From Tetmemena sp. SeJ-2015 (taxonomy: Eukaryota; Ciliophora; Spirotrichea; Sporadotrichida; Oxytrichidae), in contig JAJKFJ010021718.1 of NCBI GenBank assembly GCA_027382625.1, positions 1 through 64,000 on the forward strand: 64,000 bases of DNA, written 5' to 3'. Made by a program: the position numbers and the translations under genes. The notes under the pieces were generated by a model that made no database searches, was not told the DNA's origin, and was given only the letters and a program-made list of their open reading frames with translations. Positions 1 to 11,934 of this stretch are shown here, piece after piece. Position 1 is the stretch's first letter, and the number at the start of each line of letters is the position of its first letter.

Positions 1-210
1 CCCCCCAATCCTATCGAACAGCTCTTCTCTTTTGTAAAGCTCACTTCGCTCACGAAAGATAGCTAAAAAATAAGAATTCTGCGTCAAATCTACAGAGAGA
101 ATTGTCTCACTGGGGGCCCGAGGTGCCAAAGAAATACTGCAAGCGATGTCAGCAAGCTGTGGGTGTCAGTTCAAAAGGGGCTCCAGACAATCAGGTTCGG
201 TTGGTAAACA
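1..210 (+). pseudogene. Tc1/IS630-type transposase, C-terminal fragment
   Basis: From base 1 (frame 1, TAA read as Gln) the translation begins PPNPIEQLFSFVKL, which matches the block around the last catalytic acidic residue of Tc1/mariner/IS630 DDE transposases (the NPIE..W/F..K region). The frame stays open to about base 210 with further Lys/Arg-rich sequence. Everything upstream, including the first two catalytic Asp residues, lies outside the window, so only the tail is seen. An alternative ATG frame at 102-290 gives an uninformative Cys-containing peptide and is probably a shadow. Either an intact element cut by the window edge or a relic; the two cannot be told apart here. Confidence 0.4.
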
Positions 211-1348
211 GAGGTCAGTTTTTGAAATCAGAAGCGGAAATTCACAATCAGGGGCTTCCCTTGCATTGTCATTATTTTTTAAATTATTAACTATTCTAAA
301 TTTTACCTTTTGAGTCATTATTCTACCCAATCGCCAAAATTCTACCGACGGTCGTGTTTTTAGCTATCTTATTTTAAAATTATTACAAAAAATTTTTAAA
401 AGTGCAAATTAAAAATCGAGAAAGCATTTATAGCCAGCGATCCGATTTAAAATTTTACAATGTCAATTTGAAATATTATCCCCATTTTAACAAGTCATTA
501 TTTAGTGCCATTTTTTCTACCAGGAGTATAATTTTAGCAAACTCTATCTAAACTATCTATTCATCTAAAACTACCCAGAGGGTGGATTTTCAGTACGGGC
601 CCAGAATTGCCCGAATCTGTTGAGACTTTTTGACCTTTTTGATTCTGTATTTAATTTTGCTTCACCCCTGATTTTAAAATAATTTTTTTTAAAAAAACCT
701 TTAAATATACGCCATTATATTTTTATAGGGGTTTTAAATTTTTGGCAAACGTTAAAGGCAAACATTTTTCGAGTAGATGCCTTTTAAAAGAAAAAAAGAT
801 GTTGATGCTTTTGTTATGACCAAAAACCCTTTCTCTACATCCTTATTTCAAACTATTTTTACTAATCAAAATACTAAGAAAAAGGCCGCCCCAAATTTAA
901 TACTCTTTTCCCAATTCATTTAAAACCCAGAGTTTTATTTTAATTTTTATTTATATTTTAAACCTCATAATTTAAACTTTTCAAAGTAGTTGCATTGCAA
1001 ATTTTGATCTCAATAACAAAAAAAAAGATTTTTTTCAAAAAATGCAAAATGATATGAAAGTAGTGCTTTTTTATAAAATTTTAGAAATAGCAGTATAGTT
1101 GTAGTAAAATAATTTCTGGTTATAAATTGATTAAGAACATTAAAGCTTTGATAAGGAAAATAAATTTTTTAAAAATTTTTAAAATTTAAAATATTTGGGG
1201 AAAGTGGAAAATTTTTAAAAAAAAAATAAAAAAAATAAAAAAAATAAAAAAAATAAATAAAAAAAAAAATAAAAAATTTTACATAAAAAAAAAATAATCA
1301 GATTCCAATCTCAAACAATAGAGATCAGACAAATTATACAGCTCATAA
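211..1348. other. AT-rich spacer
   Basis: No convincing coding sequence under either genetic code. An A-rich run with repeated AAAATAAA units lies at about 1,215-1,290. Probably germline-limited DNA. Confidence 0.5.
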
Positions 1349-1378
1349 TACTATTAAATATGTCTTGCAGAAGACGAT
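1349..1378 (+). repeat. left terminal inverted repeat, 30 bp
   Basis: Core TGTCTTGCAGAAGACGAT; exact reverse complement of 1,808-1,837. The CTTGCAGAAG centre is itself partly palindromic. Confidence 0.85.
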
Positions 1379-1807
1379 TAAGTTAAGTGAATTAGCGGAT
1401 ATTTAATATATATTTTGATTTGTTATCTAGTATAATCATACCTCTACCGGCCCCTCTTAAAATGGGGACTCAATCCTCAAGAGCCGCTCTCCTCCAAGCC
1501 CCGTTCTTAGCCGTAGGCATATGCCGGGGGTCACTACCCCTCGCCACAAGAGGATCGGGGGTTGCCACTCACTGCACAGGGCAATGGGGAATTTTAAATT
1601 ATACTATGGGAGGGGGGGGATTCTCATACTTGAGACTCTTGCCCCCCTTAAAATCTCGGGTAAATAATCGGTTCTAAAAAGGTGTTGGACCTAGTTTTGC
1701 TGATTTTGCCTCTCTTTTCTGTTGCTGTTTTTATTTTTATTTAATTATTATTATTATTCCCACTTTTTCTAAACTCCATCTTTTTCGTCTTCCTCATCGT
1801 CATCATC

Positions 1808-1837
1808 ATCGTCTTCTGCAAGACATATTTAATAGTA
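1808..1837 (-). repeat. right terminal inverted repeat, 30 bp
   Basis: Core ATCGTCTTCTGCAAGACA; exact partner of 1,349-1,378. Confidence 0.85.
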
Positions 1838-3555
1838 GGAATCATATAATAATCAGGTTTCTCCCTATTTTTGTCATATACTTTCAATCCTCCTAATAAC
1901 TTATCATCTTTAGAACAAAAATGGACTCTGTCAAATGAAGTTAGTAAATAGCTAAGTCATAAATTAATTATTTAAATTTTATAATGGAATTAATGGCCTT
2001 ATAGTGCAGAAATAATAAGGCTGTTTAATTTGATTTAACACCGCCACCTTAAAATCTTCGAGAATAGTTACATAAATTCCTATGAAAAAACCTTGTATAC
2101 ATTCTTTGAGCTCTAAAAATAGATTTTTATAGGCACAATATCCAATTTAGTGTTGGATGACCTACTATATTTTAGACACTCCACAATTTTTAGGTGGCAA
2201 AATCAAGTAATGTTAAGTAATTTAAGCTAATGTCTTAAACTAAACTGCTCTTTCTTACATAAAAAATTTAGTATTCAACAGTATACCTTTTCATATCTCC
2301 TCACCCATATTCCATTTTCTATTTTAACCCTGAAGATTAGTAATTGACATGATATTCTTGGAGGAAAATCAGAACAGATTAAATTGCAGGTTTGTTGTTT
2401 TTACACAGCTTAGGGTTCACAAAAACCTTCAATTAAAATACACTAGATTACAAACTCCATGATTATTAAGTAAGAAAATCTTCAGTTAGGTTCCAGCTTA
2501 CTTTACACAATTTTTTTACCTTTAAATCTAGACGTCTAATTCCATGCCAAATTTGTTTCACCATGCTTTTAATTTAGTTTTTAAGTAAAATAATTTCCTC
2601 ATAAATTCTATGAAAGATCAAATAGTAAAATAAAGCATTAGAAGACCTCTAATTTCTTGAATAATTCAAGATAAAAAAAACCTTTAGACTATTGCCAAAG
2701 AGATGCTCAACTTTAAAACTGATAAGTAGATATACCTCATTTAAAGATTCTATAAACTTATATATTAATAAGTTAGCTCAGTTAAATCAAATTAAAGTTC
2801 GAGAATAATTTAAGGTTTTATACTCGAATACCAAAGTAAATGCAGTTAAATAAGTAAAAGAATTAAGGCTTTTGAAAATATAAGCCTTTAAAATTTTAAA
2901 GTAAATTTTTTTGACTATCTAAATCTTCATAAATATCTATACTTTTTTTAAAATAAAATTACTATTTTTTGAATTTAAATTATTTACTTTTTATAGGAGA
3001 GTTCTGCTTCAAATTATTAGCTGATAAATTCATAAAGCTAATCAAACTTTAATTTCTATTGAAAGTATTATTTATTACTAATTTCAAGTACTTTTTGATT
3101 CCTTTACTAAAAAAAATAGTAAATTTGAATGACTATTTTATAAGCTATATATCGAAAGATTAATAAGAAATTTTACCTTAAAATATATTGCATCTTTACC
3201 TTTTTTACTTAAACTATCTTAGTATGAATTTTATATAATTAAAATTTAAAGGGCGAATTATTTTAATCGAATTACATAAAAAATCTTGGTAGAATAAAAT
3301 TTAGCAATAATTTATATTATGATTAATCGCTCTGAGGTCTTTGATATTTATTAGAGGTTAGTATAGTCTTGCTAACTTTATTCAGATTTTCTGGGATAGA
3401 AAATATATTGTTTAAATTATTTCAAATTCTTTATATTTTACACCTCAATTTAGATTGATAGATATTAAATTAATTATCAAGATTCTTACCACTACACAAT
3501 CTAAATAAAATGTCATATCTATCTCAGGAAATCACATAGAGTGGAAAATTTAAAA
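1838..3555. other. AT-rich spacer without visible genes
   Basis: No extended reading frame with coding-like composition was seen on either strand. It ends at the first zinc-finger segment. Confidence 0.5.
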
Positions 3556-3589
3556 AACTCCAAGCGATTCCACTGCGATTTCTAGGAGT
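3556..3589 (+). CDS. scrambled zinc-finger gene, segment 4
   Basis: A 34-nt coding segment starting at pointer AACT (3,556-3,559) and ending at pointer GAGT (3,586-3,589). Read AAC TCC AAG CGA..., it gives NSKRFHCDFQE, the Cys-side half of a C2H2 finger. The TAG inside is Gln. The start pointer matches AACT at the end of the 17.7-kb segment (17,740-17,743), which would join RRHN to SKRF as a finger linker. The end pointer matches GAGT at 3,624. Joining at GAGT gives C-x4-C-x12-H-x4-H exactly. Pointers of 4 bp are weak alone, but frame and finger spacing both agree. Confidence 0.6.
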
Positions 3590-3623
3590 CTACCTTTAAT
3601 AATTACAGCAGATTTATATTTAT

Positions 3624-3713
3624 GAGTGCAAGAAATCTTTTGCGAGGAGAAATAGGCTTGAGCTACACAGACGTACTAAGCACAACAATGAATGTCTCCT
3701 GAAATGTCCAGTC
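3624..3713 (+). CDS. scrambled zinc-finger gene, segment 5
   Basis: Thirty codons in one frame, ECKKSFARRNRLELHRRTKH followed by NNECLLKCPV. This is the second half of one C2H2 finger and the start of the next. The last 14 bases, TGAAATGTCCAGTC (3,700-3,713), recur as the reverse complement at 8,177-8,190. There the finger continues on the minus strand as DGCLKVFAEK. Immediately after 3,713 the sequence becomes AT-rich and non-coding. The short insert between segments 4 and 5 (3,586-3,627) is a conventional IES. Confidence 0.75.
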
Positions 3714-3783
3714 ATCTCTTTAATACATTTTAGTTTGCTGAGAAGGGGAATTTAAAGGTTCACTTAAAATTTTGGCTTAAATG

Positions 3784-3911
3784 AGTAAGATTTAATTTAC
3801 TTAAGGACTCACACTGGCTAGAAACCTTTCAAATGCGAGTTTTGCGAGAGCACATTCGCTTCAATAGGAAATTGTCGTGATCATGAGCGAAGACACGTTC
3901 AAACTCGGTGA
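3784..3911 (+). CDS. scrambled zinc-finger gene, segment 7
   Basis: Reads QDLIYLRTHTGQKPFKCEFC and then ESTFASIGNCRDHERRHVQTR: a finger linker (THTGQKPF) and a complete C-x2-C-x12-H-x3-H finger. The TAG in TGQKP is Gln. It begins at pointer AGTAA (3,784-3,788), shared with the 3' end of the inverted segment at 8.1 kb (8,144-8,148 as TTACT). In the joined finger the first zinc-binding His would fall at LIY|L and is not seen, so one codon may be lost or the junction may differ by a few bases. An in-frame TGA follows at about 3,912; whether the gene ends there or continues elsewhere is unknown. Confidence 0.65.
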
Positions 3912-6742
3912 GTAACAAGTTTTATTAATTTATTCTTCAATTATTTCACTCAAGCCAGCACCTGATTATGAATGCCTAAAAGTATTAAAAATTAATTTTT
4001 ATTTTAAAAAGGTCTGCAATAAATATCTATGTCTTCTTTAATTTAATCTCAAATACTCTGTCACCAAGATTTTTGTAAATAAATTAATCCAATTTAAATT
4101 AAATAATTTCTTTGAATTTAAAGTAATCTGGATGATTGATAATTTATTATAACTTTTCTTAATAGCTGGTTTGTATTAAAAAGAAAAATTAAATTAACAT
4201 TAATATAAACCTATATCCTTAGTAATTAAAGTGTGAAATTTCCTCTGGTATAATATTTTTGCACTTAGAATATTACTTGGTTTTAGAGTTTCTAGCATCG
4301 AAATCTCCTATCCTAATGGAAGCAGAACAACTCATGCTAAATTTCAATAAATTATCGCGTTAGCTCCACATCGATCGAAGAAGCTCATAAAACACAAAAA
4401 TTTTCAACTCTTCATAGCTGCATTTCATTAAATATATTCTCATTCTCAATTTCTTATCTGCTTTTTTTAATATTATGAAATGTATCATCTATTCATTTAC
4501 TAAACGTTTTAATATGAAAACTGAAGATTTACTTCATTTATGAGGTCCACTTTAATTTTCAAATATGGAAATTTTCCTAGCTGATAAATTAATTTGATCT
4601 TTATAATATAGAAAGTAATATGAATTTTAATGGTATTTTAAAATTATTATTTATAAAAATATATTTAATAAATTTTTAAAACCAAGACAATTGAGTGGAT
4701 TAGATTTTAACTTTCCTTGAAGTTTATTCTTAGTGAGAGACTCTGAGAGTTTTCTGTATATAAACTCAAATCTCAAAACCATCCCTCACTTTTATCTTTA
4801 AAGGCATCTCAAATTTAATTTAACTCTAAATGGTTTTAATTTTTAAACTTTAAAGTTATTAAATCCGTAATTTTTAACAAAGAAAAAATAGTTGATTCAT
4901 AAAAATTTTAAAATTATATAAAATAGAATGAAATAATAAAATCTTTAATCTATATGAATCATCAATATTTTAAATGTTATGACCATATATTATGAAGAAA
5001 ATTTTTATACAATTTTAACATGAAATACCTTTATTTTAATGTAAATTTAAATTTCATAGCCCTATTCTAGATTAAATTAATTTAGATTTTATTATTTAAG
5101 CTTGGGGTTTAATTTATTCAGAAATTTTAATTTTAAGCATTTTTTAATCCAATAATTTTAATGTCAATATAATTGGAATTATTTTAATTGATTGTAGCTC
5201 ATACAATGCACAAATTTTTGATTAGAAAAGACTCAAACGTTTGCTTCCCAAATTATGTGGAAAATTGATAAATAGGCTTTTTCTTTCTCATCTAAGTAAC
5301 CATTATTTATTTTTGAGAAATTCTCAAAATATTTTTTATAGACTAAGAATGAATTAGTGAGTTTTACTATACTTCAGTTATCATTGTTTAATTCAGAGCG
5401 AATTAGAAGTTTTTCCTTCAAACATGGAAAGTATTATTTTAATTAAATAAAAGATTTTCCATTTATTCAAGAATGCCAGTGTTGTTGATAAGACAAATAG
5501 TTGGCATAAAATAGTTTGAAAAAAATGTTGAAAGTTTTATGTTAGGTGCCTAACTGCTGTAAGTATTAAAATAAAGGATTCGCGTCACATTTTATCGTCT
5601 GAAACTAGAATCTTATTTCAATGTCGATATCGGCAGTAGAAATTTTATTTCTTTCATTTAGATATTTTAGAGCATAAAATTTTTTAATATGAATTTCTAA
5701 ATGAAAATAAATACTACAAGAATATAATTTCTAATTTTATTCTGAATAAATGACTTTGAACTTCAGTGTTTTTTTTTTATATTTCTACTTGATAACTGCG
5801 ATGAAAATTTGAGATAAAATTACAATGCTATCTTAAATTAATCATTAAATTGCACTTATTATAAGAGCTTAAATCATTAGTTTAATAATTAAGTTAGTGA
5901 GAGTGTTTCAGTTTCACCATTAGATTACTCGCTTAAAATATTTTTAATTGCAAAATATTTTATTTATTTTTTCTATCACTAACTCAAGAAGTTTTATCTT
6001 AAACTTTCACAGTCCAAAACATGACTCATTTTAAATTATTTATTAAATCATTTTTATTGTACTAATTTTTATAAATTTATATTAACATCCTTAAATTATT
6101 TAATTATTTTGATTGAACCTTTTTTATATCCTTATTGGATTGATGAGAGAATGACTTATAAAACAAAATTTTAAATAATTTATTTTAATATAAAAATATC
6201 AAATTTAAATGTAAGATTTTATCGAGATAGTATATATTACGCATACTCAAGGTCTTTGGTTTTGCCTGTTTTTTAATTTATCATTAGTCATTAACAAATA
6301 AACAACAAATCTTTTGAATTAATTGGTATACTAAAAATAAGATTGGCAGAAGCCAATTTATTTGAATTTTTCCTATTTTTGTTATGGATCCGGATCAATC
6401 TCAGATTATAAAATACATTATGAAAGATATTGATGATGTGCTTTTAAATTTAAAAGATAACATCCCTATTCTTTATTATAAGTAAGAATAAATCTGTTCT
6501 CTATTCGATTTATTTATTAAAAAAAATAAAAATTAGTAAATTTTAAGACGAATGAAAAATTTAAAAACTAATTTTGATGCAAATGGCGCTTATTTAAAAA
6601 TTTATTTAATAATTGATGCTTAGATTAAATATCTTGAGCTGATAAAAGATGGAAGCCTAAAATGAACTCTGGGAATATTTTATAAATTTATTGAATTTTT
6701 AGTATTTTTTTAATATATAAAAATTAACTCTTCGTGGTAGTA
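3912..6742. other. AT-rich germline spacer
   Basis: Mostly A/T tracts. One slightly coding-like frame is listed separately at 4,316. No RNA genes or repeats were recognised. Confidence 0.4.
4316..4543 (+). CDS. possible short coding segment, unknown
   Basis: With TAA/TAG as Gln, an ATG-led frame runs 76 codons to TGA and begins MEAEQLMLNFNKLSRQLH. The first 30 codons have balanced composition; the rest is AT-rich and may be non-coding. It could be an MDS of an unidentified gene or chance. No family recognised. Confidence 0.2.
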
Positions 6743-7235
6743 TTAAATTAGAAAGTTAAAATTCAGGACGCACACAACTGGCACTAGGCACCAGTACCCT
6801 TTCCCTGAAGGCTTTCTAGTTTGGTGCTCCATTGGCTGGTGAGTGAGTACTAAAAAGAGGCAAGGGATAATGGCAGCTGAAGCCCTAAGGTGGTTGTAGC
6901 AGCTAAATGGAGTAAAATCGAAGGTGAATGGTCTCCCACTCATCCTCCTCATCCTGTAATCGTGGAGAGACGAGATCTATGGGCAAACACTCAGTCATGC
7001 AGCTGGACAGCGAAGCCGGACGCTAAGGAGCAGCGACTTGCTCTAAGACGGATGCTACCTGATTTTTTTTATCCTTCTAGGTTTTTTGGACGGTTCACAG
7101 AAGCCGGGGGGTTCTGCTAAGAGTGTGAGGTGGCGGGGGTGCCTCGTGATTAATATCCCTATTCGGCTGGTAAGCGACGACGTCAAGGCGTTGGCAGTGA
7201 CGTATTAGCTTATCTTATTAATGCCGGGGCCCTTT
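6743..7235. other. GC-richer island, possible degenerate mobile element or ncRNA
   Basis: About 490 bp markedly richer in G+C than both flanks, with abrupt edges. Frames on both strands contain short ORFs (6,743-6,952 minus, 6,890-7,120 plus) but none shows a recognisable motif, and they overlap each other. No terminal inverted repeats were found by eye. Origin unknown. Confidence 0.35.
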
Positions 7236-8143
7236 AATTCCCCTAATTATTTTCATAACTCTTCGTGTTGAAAGCCAAGCATTTAAGTTGCAAAAATCAA
7301 GCTACTTATTGATTATTTGAATAAAGATTATTTTTATATTTAACTATGAAGAAAGAAATTATACTGTAGACCTAAATACTTATTTTTTGTTAAAAGAGAC
7401 TTTGTTGAAAAGCTGTCCATAAAGCTTTATATTTTACCTTTTTATTTAGAATATTATTACTTCATTTTCTTCGCATTCTTAATTAAATTGAGAGATTTTG
7501 GCTGAAATGTTCAAGCATGATTCCGCAATTCACTTTACAATTTTAAATTATACTGTAATTATTTTTTAGATGATCAGTTTTTATTCTTCATTATTTAATT
7601 CTTCATAATTATAAATTATATATGATTTTCTAATTCAATTTATTTAATATTGTTCTGCTCGACCTTTATGATTATTCGCCTAATTTAAATATATTTAAAT
7701 ATCTAAATTTAATAGTTGATAAACTAAAGTGAAATCAAGAAACTTAGAGTTATGTTATTCATTATTCTTAAAATGTGATTTTATTATTTTAATTATAAAA
7801 TCATGATAATATTAAACTTTTATGCCTGATACTCCATTTAATTGTTGGAATTTTATTGAATGATCATTTCTGAAATTTTTGGGGAAAAATCATCATCATG
7901 GATGGATGATGATTCCATGAGATATTTTTTCATGTGAGTGGTTTGTCCTAAACTTTTTGAGTTTATCCTGTCGTTTACTAGGGTGCATTTTAAATTTGTC
8001 AGCATTTAAGACTAGTTAAGGAGGAAATATAAAATCAATTAATATTTCCAAAATACTTAACTTTATTTTTAAGATGCTTGACAAGTTGGTAATTCCTGTA
8101 GTACATCAGGTGGCATACAAATAATTTCCACACAAAAGATTTA
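7236..8143. other. AT-rich spacer
   Basis: Nothing supportable. A small perfect hairpin motif (CATCATCATGGATGGATGATGATT) lies at about 7,890. Confidence 0.4.
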
Positions 8144-8190
8144 TTACTTCTCAGCGAACACTTTTAAGCAGCCATCGACTGGACATTTCA
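8144..8190 (-). CDS. scrambled zinc-finger gene, segment 6 (inverted)
   Basis: On the minus strand this 47-bp stretch reads ...KCPVDGCLKVFAEKQ, the Cys-x4-Cys side of a C2H2 finger. Its 5' end (8,177-8,190) is the exact 14-bp pointer TGAAATGTCCAGTC also found at the end of segment 5 (3,700-3,713). Its 3' end carries AGTAA, shared with the start of segment 7 (3,784-3,788). Both joins keep the frame. It is flanked by AT-rich non-coding DNA on both sides. Its orientation is opposite to all other segments, so the gene must be rebuilt by inversion. Confidence 0.72.
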
Positions 8191-8682
8191 TCCAATATAA
8201 ATTTATAATTTTATCAATATTGTAGAAAAGAGATCTTATGCATATTACTTGAAAAATGCTTTATGATATCTACATCTTTTCATATTTTATAATAACAATT
8301 TTGCACAAAAAGATAAAAATAATCAATTATATATTGTGGTTTTATATTTGTTTTTGAAAAATTCTTTTGTTTATTATCTGATAAAATTTTGGATTTTTGC
8401 TTGAAACATCCTTATCTATTTGAAATTCAATTTCAAAAATTTGATAGTAATGTACGATTTAAAATTTAAAATAATGAATATTATTAACTTAAAAGGAGGA
8501 AATTTGAGGGGCTAAACTTTATATAAATTTAAGAAGCTCAATTAATAGTTTGAATAATATTTTACACTCTTCTTCCTGAAAATAATTTTATTGATTTTTT
8601 GGATGGGATAAAAAATGAATGGGATTATATCCTAACTCTGTCTAATAATCCAAATCTAACATCTCACATTATGTGCTTATAA

Positions 8683-9652
8683 TATTATGTTTTCAGCTTT
8701 GTTTTTTAAAATTTTAAACTGATGGAGTGACTTTTGACCTACGTTAACGGAGAGCAGGCTGAGTTTCCTGATGGAGCGTTCCTGATATAGTGGCCGTTTT
8801 TTTAAAAGTTCTATATTCTCGCCGAAATTTAATTGAAAAACCGAATTTTAATAAAATAATTAAAAAACATCTCTAAACTTTTAAATTTACCGGATTCGTT
8901 TATTGGTTTATTTTTAAATTAAGGCGTACCATCTCTACGACCGCACCTGAATTCCTAATCCCTAATCCCCCCCCGCTAAACTTGGGAAAATCAGGTCCAC
9001 CAGGTGCCACCGCGGTCCAACATGTACGATCTCGCCTCTGAGCCCCAACAGTATCAGGAAGCCGGAGTGGGGATCCATGGCCAGTGAGGAGTGCCCCCAG
9101 GGGGGAGGGTTCGAACCCTGCCGGTGACCTCTTGAACCGTCCCTCACTGCTCTTTGCCGCTCTACTCATCCTTACCAAGTCCTCACTGTAAACACCGCTC
9201 ACACAGCAACCGCGTCTCTTGGTCACCGGCGGTTCGAACCCTCACCCCTGGGGGCACTCCTCCCCGGGCCATGGATCAAGCTCCGCCCTGATACTGTTGG
9301 CGCTCAACAAGCTACTTACCTGGCGGTCCCCTGGTGGACCTGATCTCTAAGTTAGGGGTGGTGGATTAGGGATTAGGGGAATTCAGGTGCGGTCGTAGAA
9401 TGGGTACGCCTTAATTTAAACCAAATAAACCAATAAACGAATCCGGTAAATTTAAAAGTTTAGAGATGTTCTTAATTATTTTATTAAAATTCGGTTTTTC
9501 AATTAAATTTCGGCGAGAATATAGAACTTTTAAAAAACGGCCACTATATCAGGAACGCTCCATCAGGAAACTCAGCCTGCTCTCCGTTAACGTAGGTCAA
9601 AAGTCACTCCTTTCAGTTTAAAATTTTAAAAAACAAAGCTGAAAACATAATA
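8683..9652. mobile_element. 970-bp foldback element with GC-rich core
   Basis: The left arm (8,683-9,129) and right arm (9,222-9,652) are near-perfect reverse complements with small indels. The loop is about 92 nt (9,130-9,221). The outer arms are AT-rich and well matched; the inner arms are GC-rich and more diverged. Each arm contains GGTTCGAACC (9,108-9,117 and 9,232-9,241), which matches the RNA polymerase III B-box consensus. No transposase is encoded; minus-strand frames here look like translated repeat DNA. A foldback or MITE-type element with a tRNA/SINE-like core is the best reading. Confidence 0.7.
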
Positions 9653-11934
9653 CTCTTATATAATAATTTATCACTTCCAAAAATATAATTAAAGTAAAAG
9701 AAGAAAATTTAATCAAAGCTAAAAATTGTCCTTTAATATTTTCTAAAAACTTAAGTATAATAAATTAGATTTTTAGAGATACAAAATAATAAAAGCTGGA
9801 GGACATGATAAGAGATTAAGATTCGATTAATGGTGTCTTAGTTAGAAATTAAAATGAAAATTTTCATTTCTTAATATTTAGTTTGCTAATTGATGAATTC
9901 TGTCTTTAATTTTGGGATTTAAAGTGTAAAATCAGTCTAAAATAATATAGTTAAAGTTTAATTTAAAGTTTGCGATTGTTTAAATATGTGTGAGGATCTA
10001 AAGTTATTAAATTTAAACCCATATATATTGAATCATTAAGAAACTTAGACATCAAAATAAATTTAGAGAGAGGTTTTTTCCCCTAATATATTGTTTATTA
10101 CTAAATTATAAAATTTAAAATTGCTTTTTTGTTTAAAAAAGATCTGAATTAGATCGTCTTAAAACTCAAGGATTAAATCTCTTAAACTATTTATTCTCTA
10201 TTACTAATGAATAAATTAAATTTCAAGAGTTTCCATTGTCTATAACCTAGCAGATATAATATTTTAAAATATAATTTAATAATATTTTGTATTTTAAATT
10301 AACGATAATCTTTTGTATTCGAGAGTAGTCATTATAAAAATTTGAATTTTTTTAATATTTTTTGGTAAGATCATTTACATCATCTACATCAGATATAAAT
10401 TAAAATTTTGATGTTTAAAATAGTAGTAGTATCAGATGCCATAACTCTCTGGTGAGAGGCGCAATCAACTTAATTATTTTTTAATACATTATATCAATTC
10501 ATAAAATATGAATGATCTTTGTAACTTGAGTATCTATAGAAACGCTTCAGATTTTTAATTGAAGGCTCCACAGGAATATGAATTTTCAAGCTTGAAGTAG
10601 AATTCTATAGGTTTTAGTAACTTAAAATTAAGAAATTCAAATTATCTTGATTTTAGTGATGATTGGATTCTCTACAATATAGAAAGAAAATAGATTAATC
10701 ATCATGATTTTGCTATCTTTATTATTTCTAGTTTTTTAAAGAAGACCCTTCTTAATTTCAATTATTACAAAAATAACGTTTTGAAGATACTTTATAATAA
10801 TTTAATCATTATTAGACTTACATTTAAAAATAGATAGAATAATAATAATAACGGTATATGTGAAAATCGTTATGAGATCTGAATTGTATGGAGCAAGCAT
10901 TTCTAAATTCAAAATAGGAATATTAATCTTAGCTTGTGAAAGATTATTAAAAATATTTTATAATTCACCAAAGGGTTTATTGTCATCTAGCATCATCTAA
11001 TTTTAGGATTTAATAAGTAAAAAATACTATTAGAATGTAGATGAGAGATCATGTCCTTGAGTTTTTTGAATGTCCCCAGCTTGAAAATTGAAATGTAATC
11101 TAATGTTCCTACTGGCTAAATTACTATTGCTAAATATTAATTGATAAATTTAAGGTAAATTATTATGGATTATAATAAAATTTCAAATTTGGGATTTATA
11201 ACCCCATTTGCTTTAAAAAAAATTTTTTTATTGGAATTAGACTCAGAGATTTGCCGGCAATTACATTATATTGAGTGAGGAGGGATTCTAAGGTTCTTCT
11301 AATTTGATAGTCCAATTGAAATTGTTATTAACATAACATGTAATAAAATGAAGCGAGGATTATTTGAACCTCATGCCTGAACACTTCTAGTTTCCAGATC
11401 GTAGCTTTGCATTCTCTAAAAAATTAGTTATCACTCTCTTCAGAATGATTGCCTAAAGGAGTTGTGATTGCGTTTTTAATCGCTATAGGTGATAGAATCA
11501 GCAAAAATGTGGTAGGACCTAACATTTCTCAAGTAAAAAGTTGAATTAGAGCCCGATCACTAGCAATTTAAACATCATAATTTTGAATGTAAGCATTACA
11601 TCGTGAATACCTTCATGAGGAATTTTATCCGCCTCTCAGTCTAGTCAGTTGATCAAGTTTTTATTAGAGTAAAAGCTAAAGCAGGACTCAGTATATCAAA
11701 GTACATTTTTTAACCATATCTACTCCAAAAGTGCAGTAAGAAGGGTTAATATATAGTATTAGCAGTGACAAATTAGAGAGACACTTCTGCATAAGAGTTT
11801 TTTCTCATGTTTTTTATTATTTAATTTATACCTAAGCGGTTATTATATCCACATAAAACTAAAATTCCTAAGTTTTATTATCAAATTCTTTATAAACTAA
11901 AAGTTATTATGTAATATTCAGACTTTTATTTAGT
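9653..11934. other. AT-rich spacer
   Basis: No gene, RNA or repeat could be supported. Confidence 0.4.

Larger units (their letters stand above)
1349..1837. mobile_element. MITE-like element with perfect 30-bp terminal inverted repeats
   Basis: Bases 1,349-1,378 are the exact reverse complement of 1,808-1,837 (30 of 30), giving a 489-bp unit. The interior at about 1,430-1,640 is much more GC-rich than its surroundings, with runs of C and G. No transposase is present: the one reading frame inside (1,420-1,677) resembles no known family and is best read as non-coding. A non-autonomous DNA transposon fits. No clear target-site duplication is visible outside the repeats. It could also be a large IES-like insertion. 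Confidence 0.6.

Noticed and set aside
8900..9226. 108-aa minus-strand ORF with balanced composition
   Set aside because: It is the translation of one arm and loop of the foldback element, and the sequence type is typical of translated tRNA/SINE-like repeat DNA. No homology motif.
9100..9245. tRNA genes around GGTTCGAACC
   Set aside because: The T-loop/B-box motif is present, but no acceptor, D- or anticodon stems could be folded around it in either orientation.
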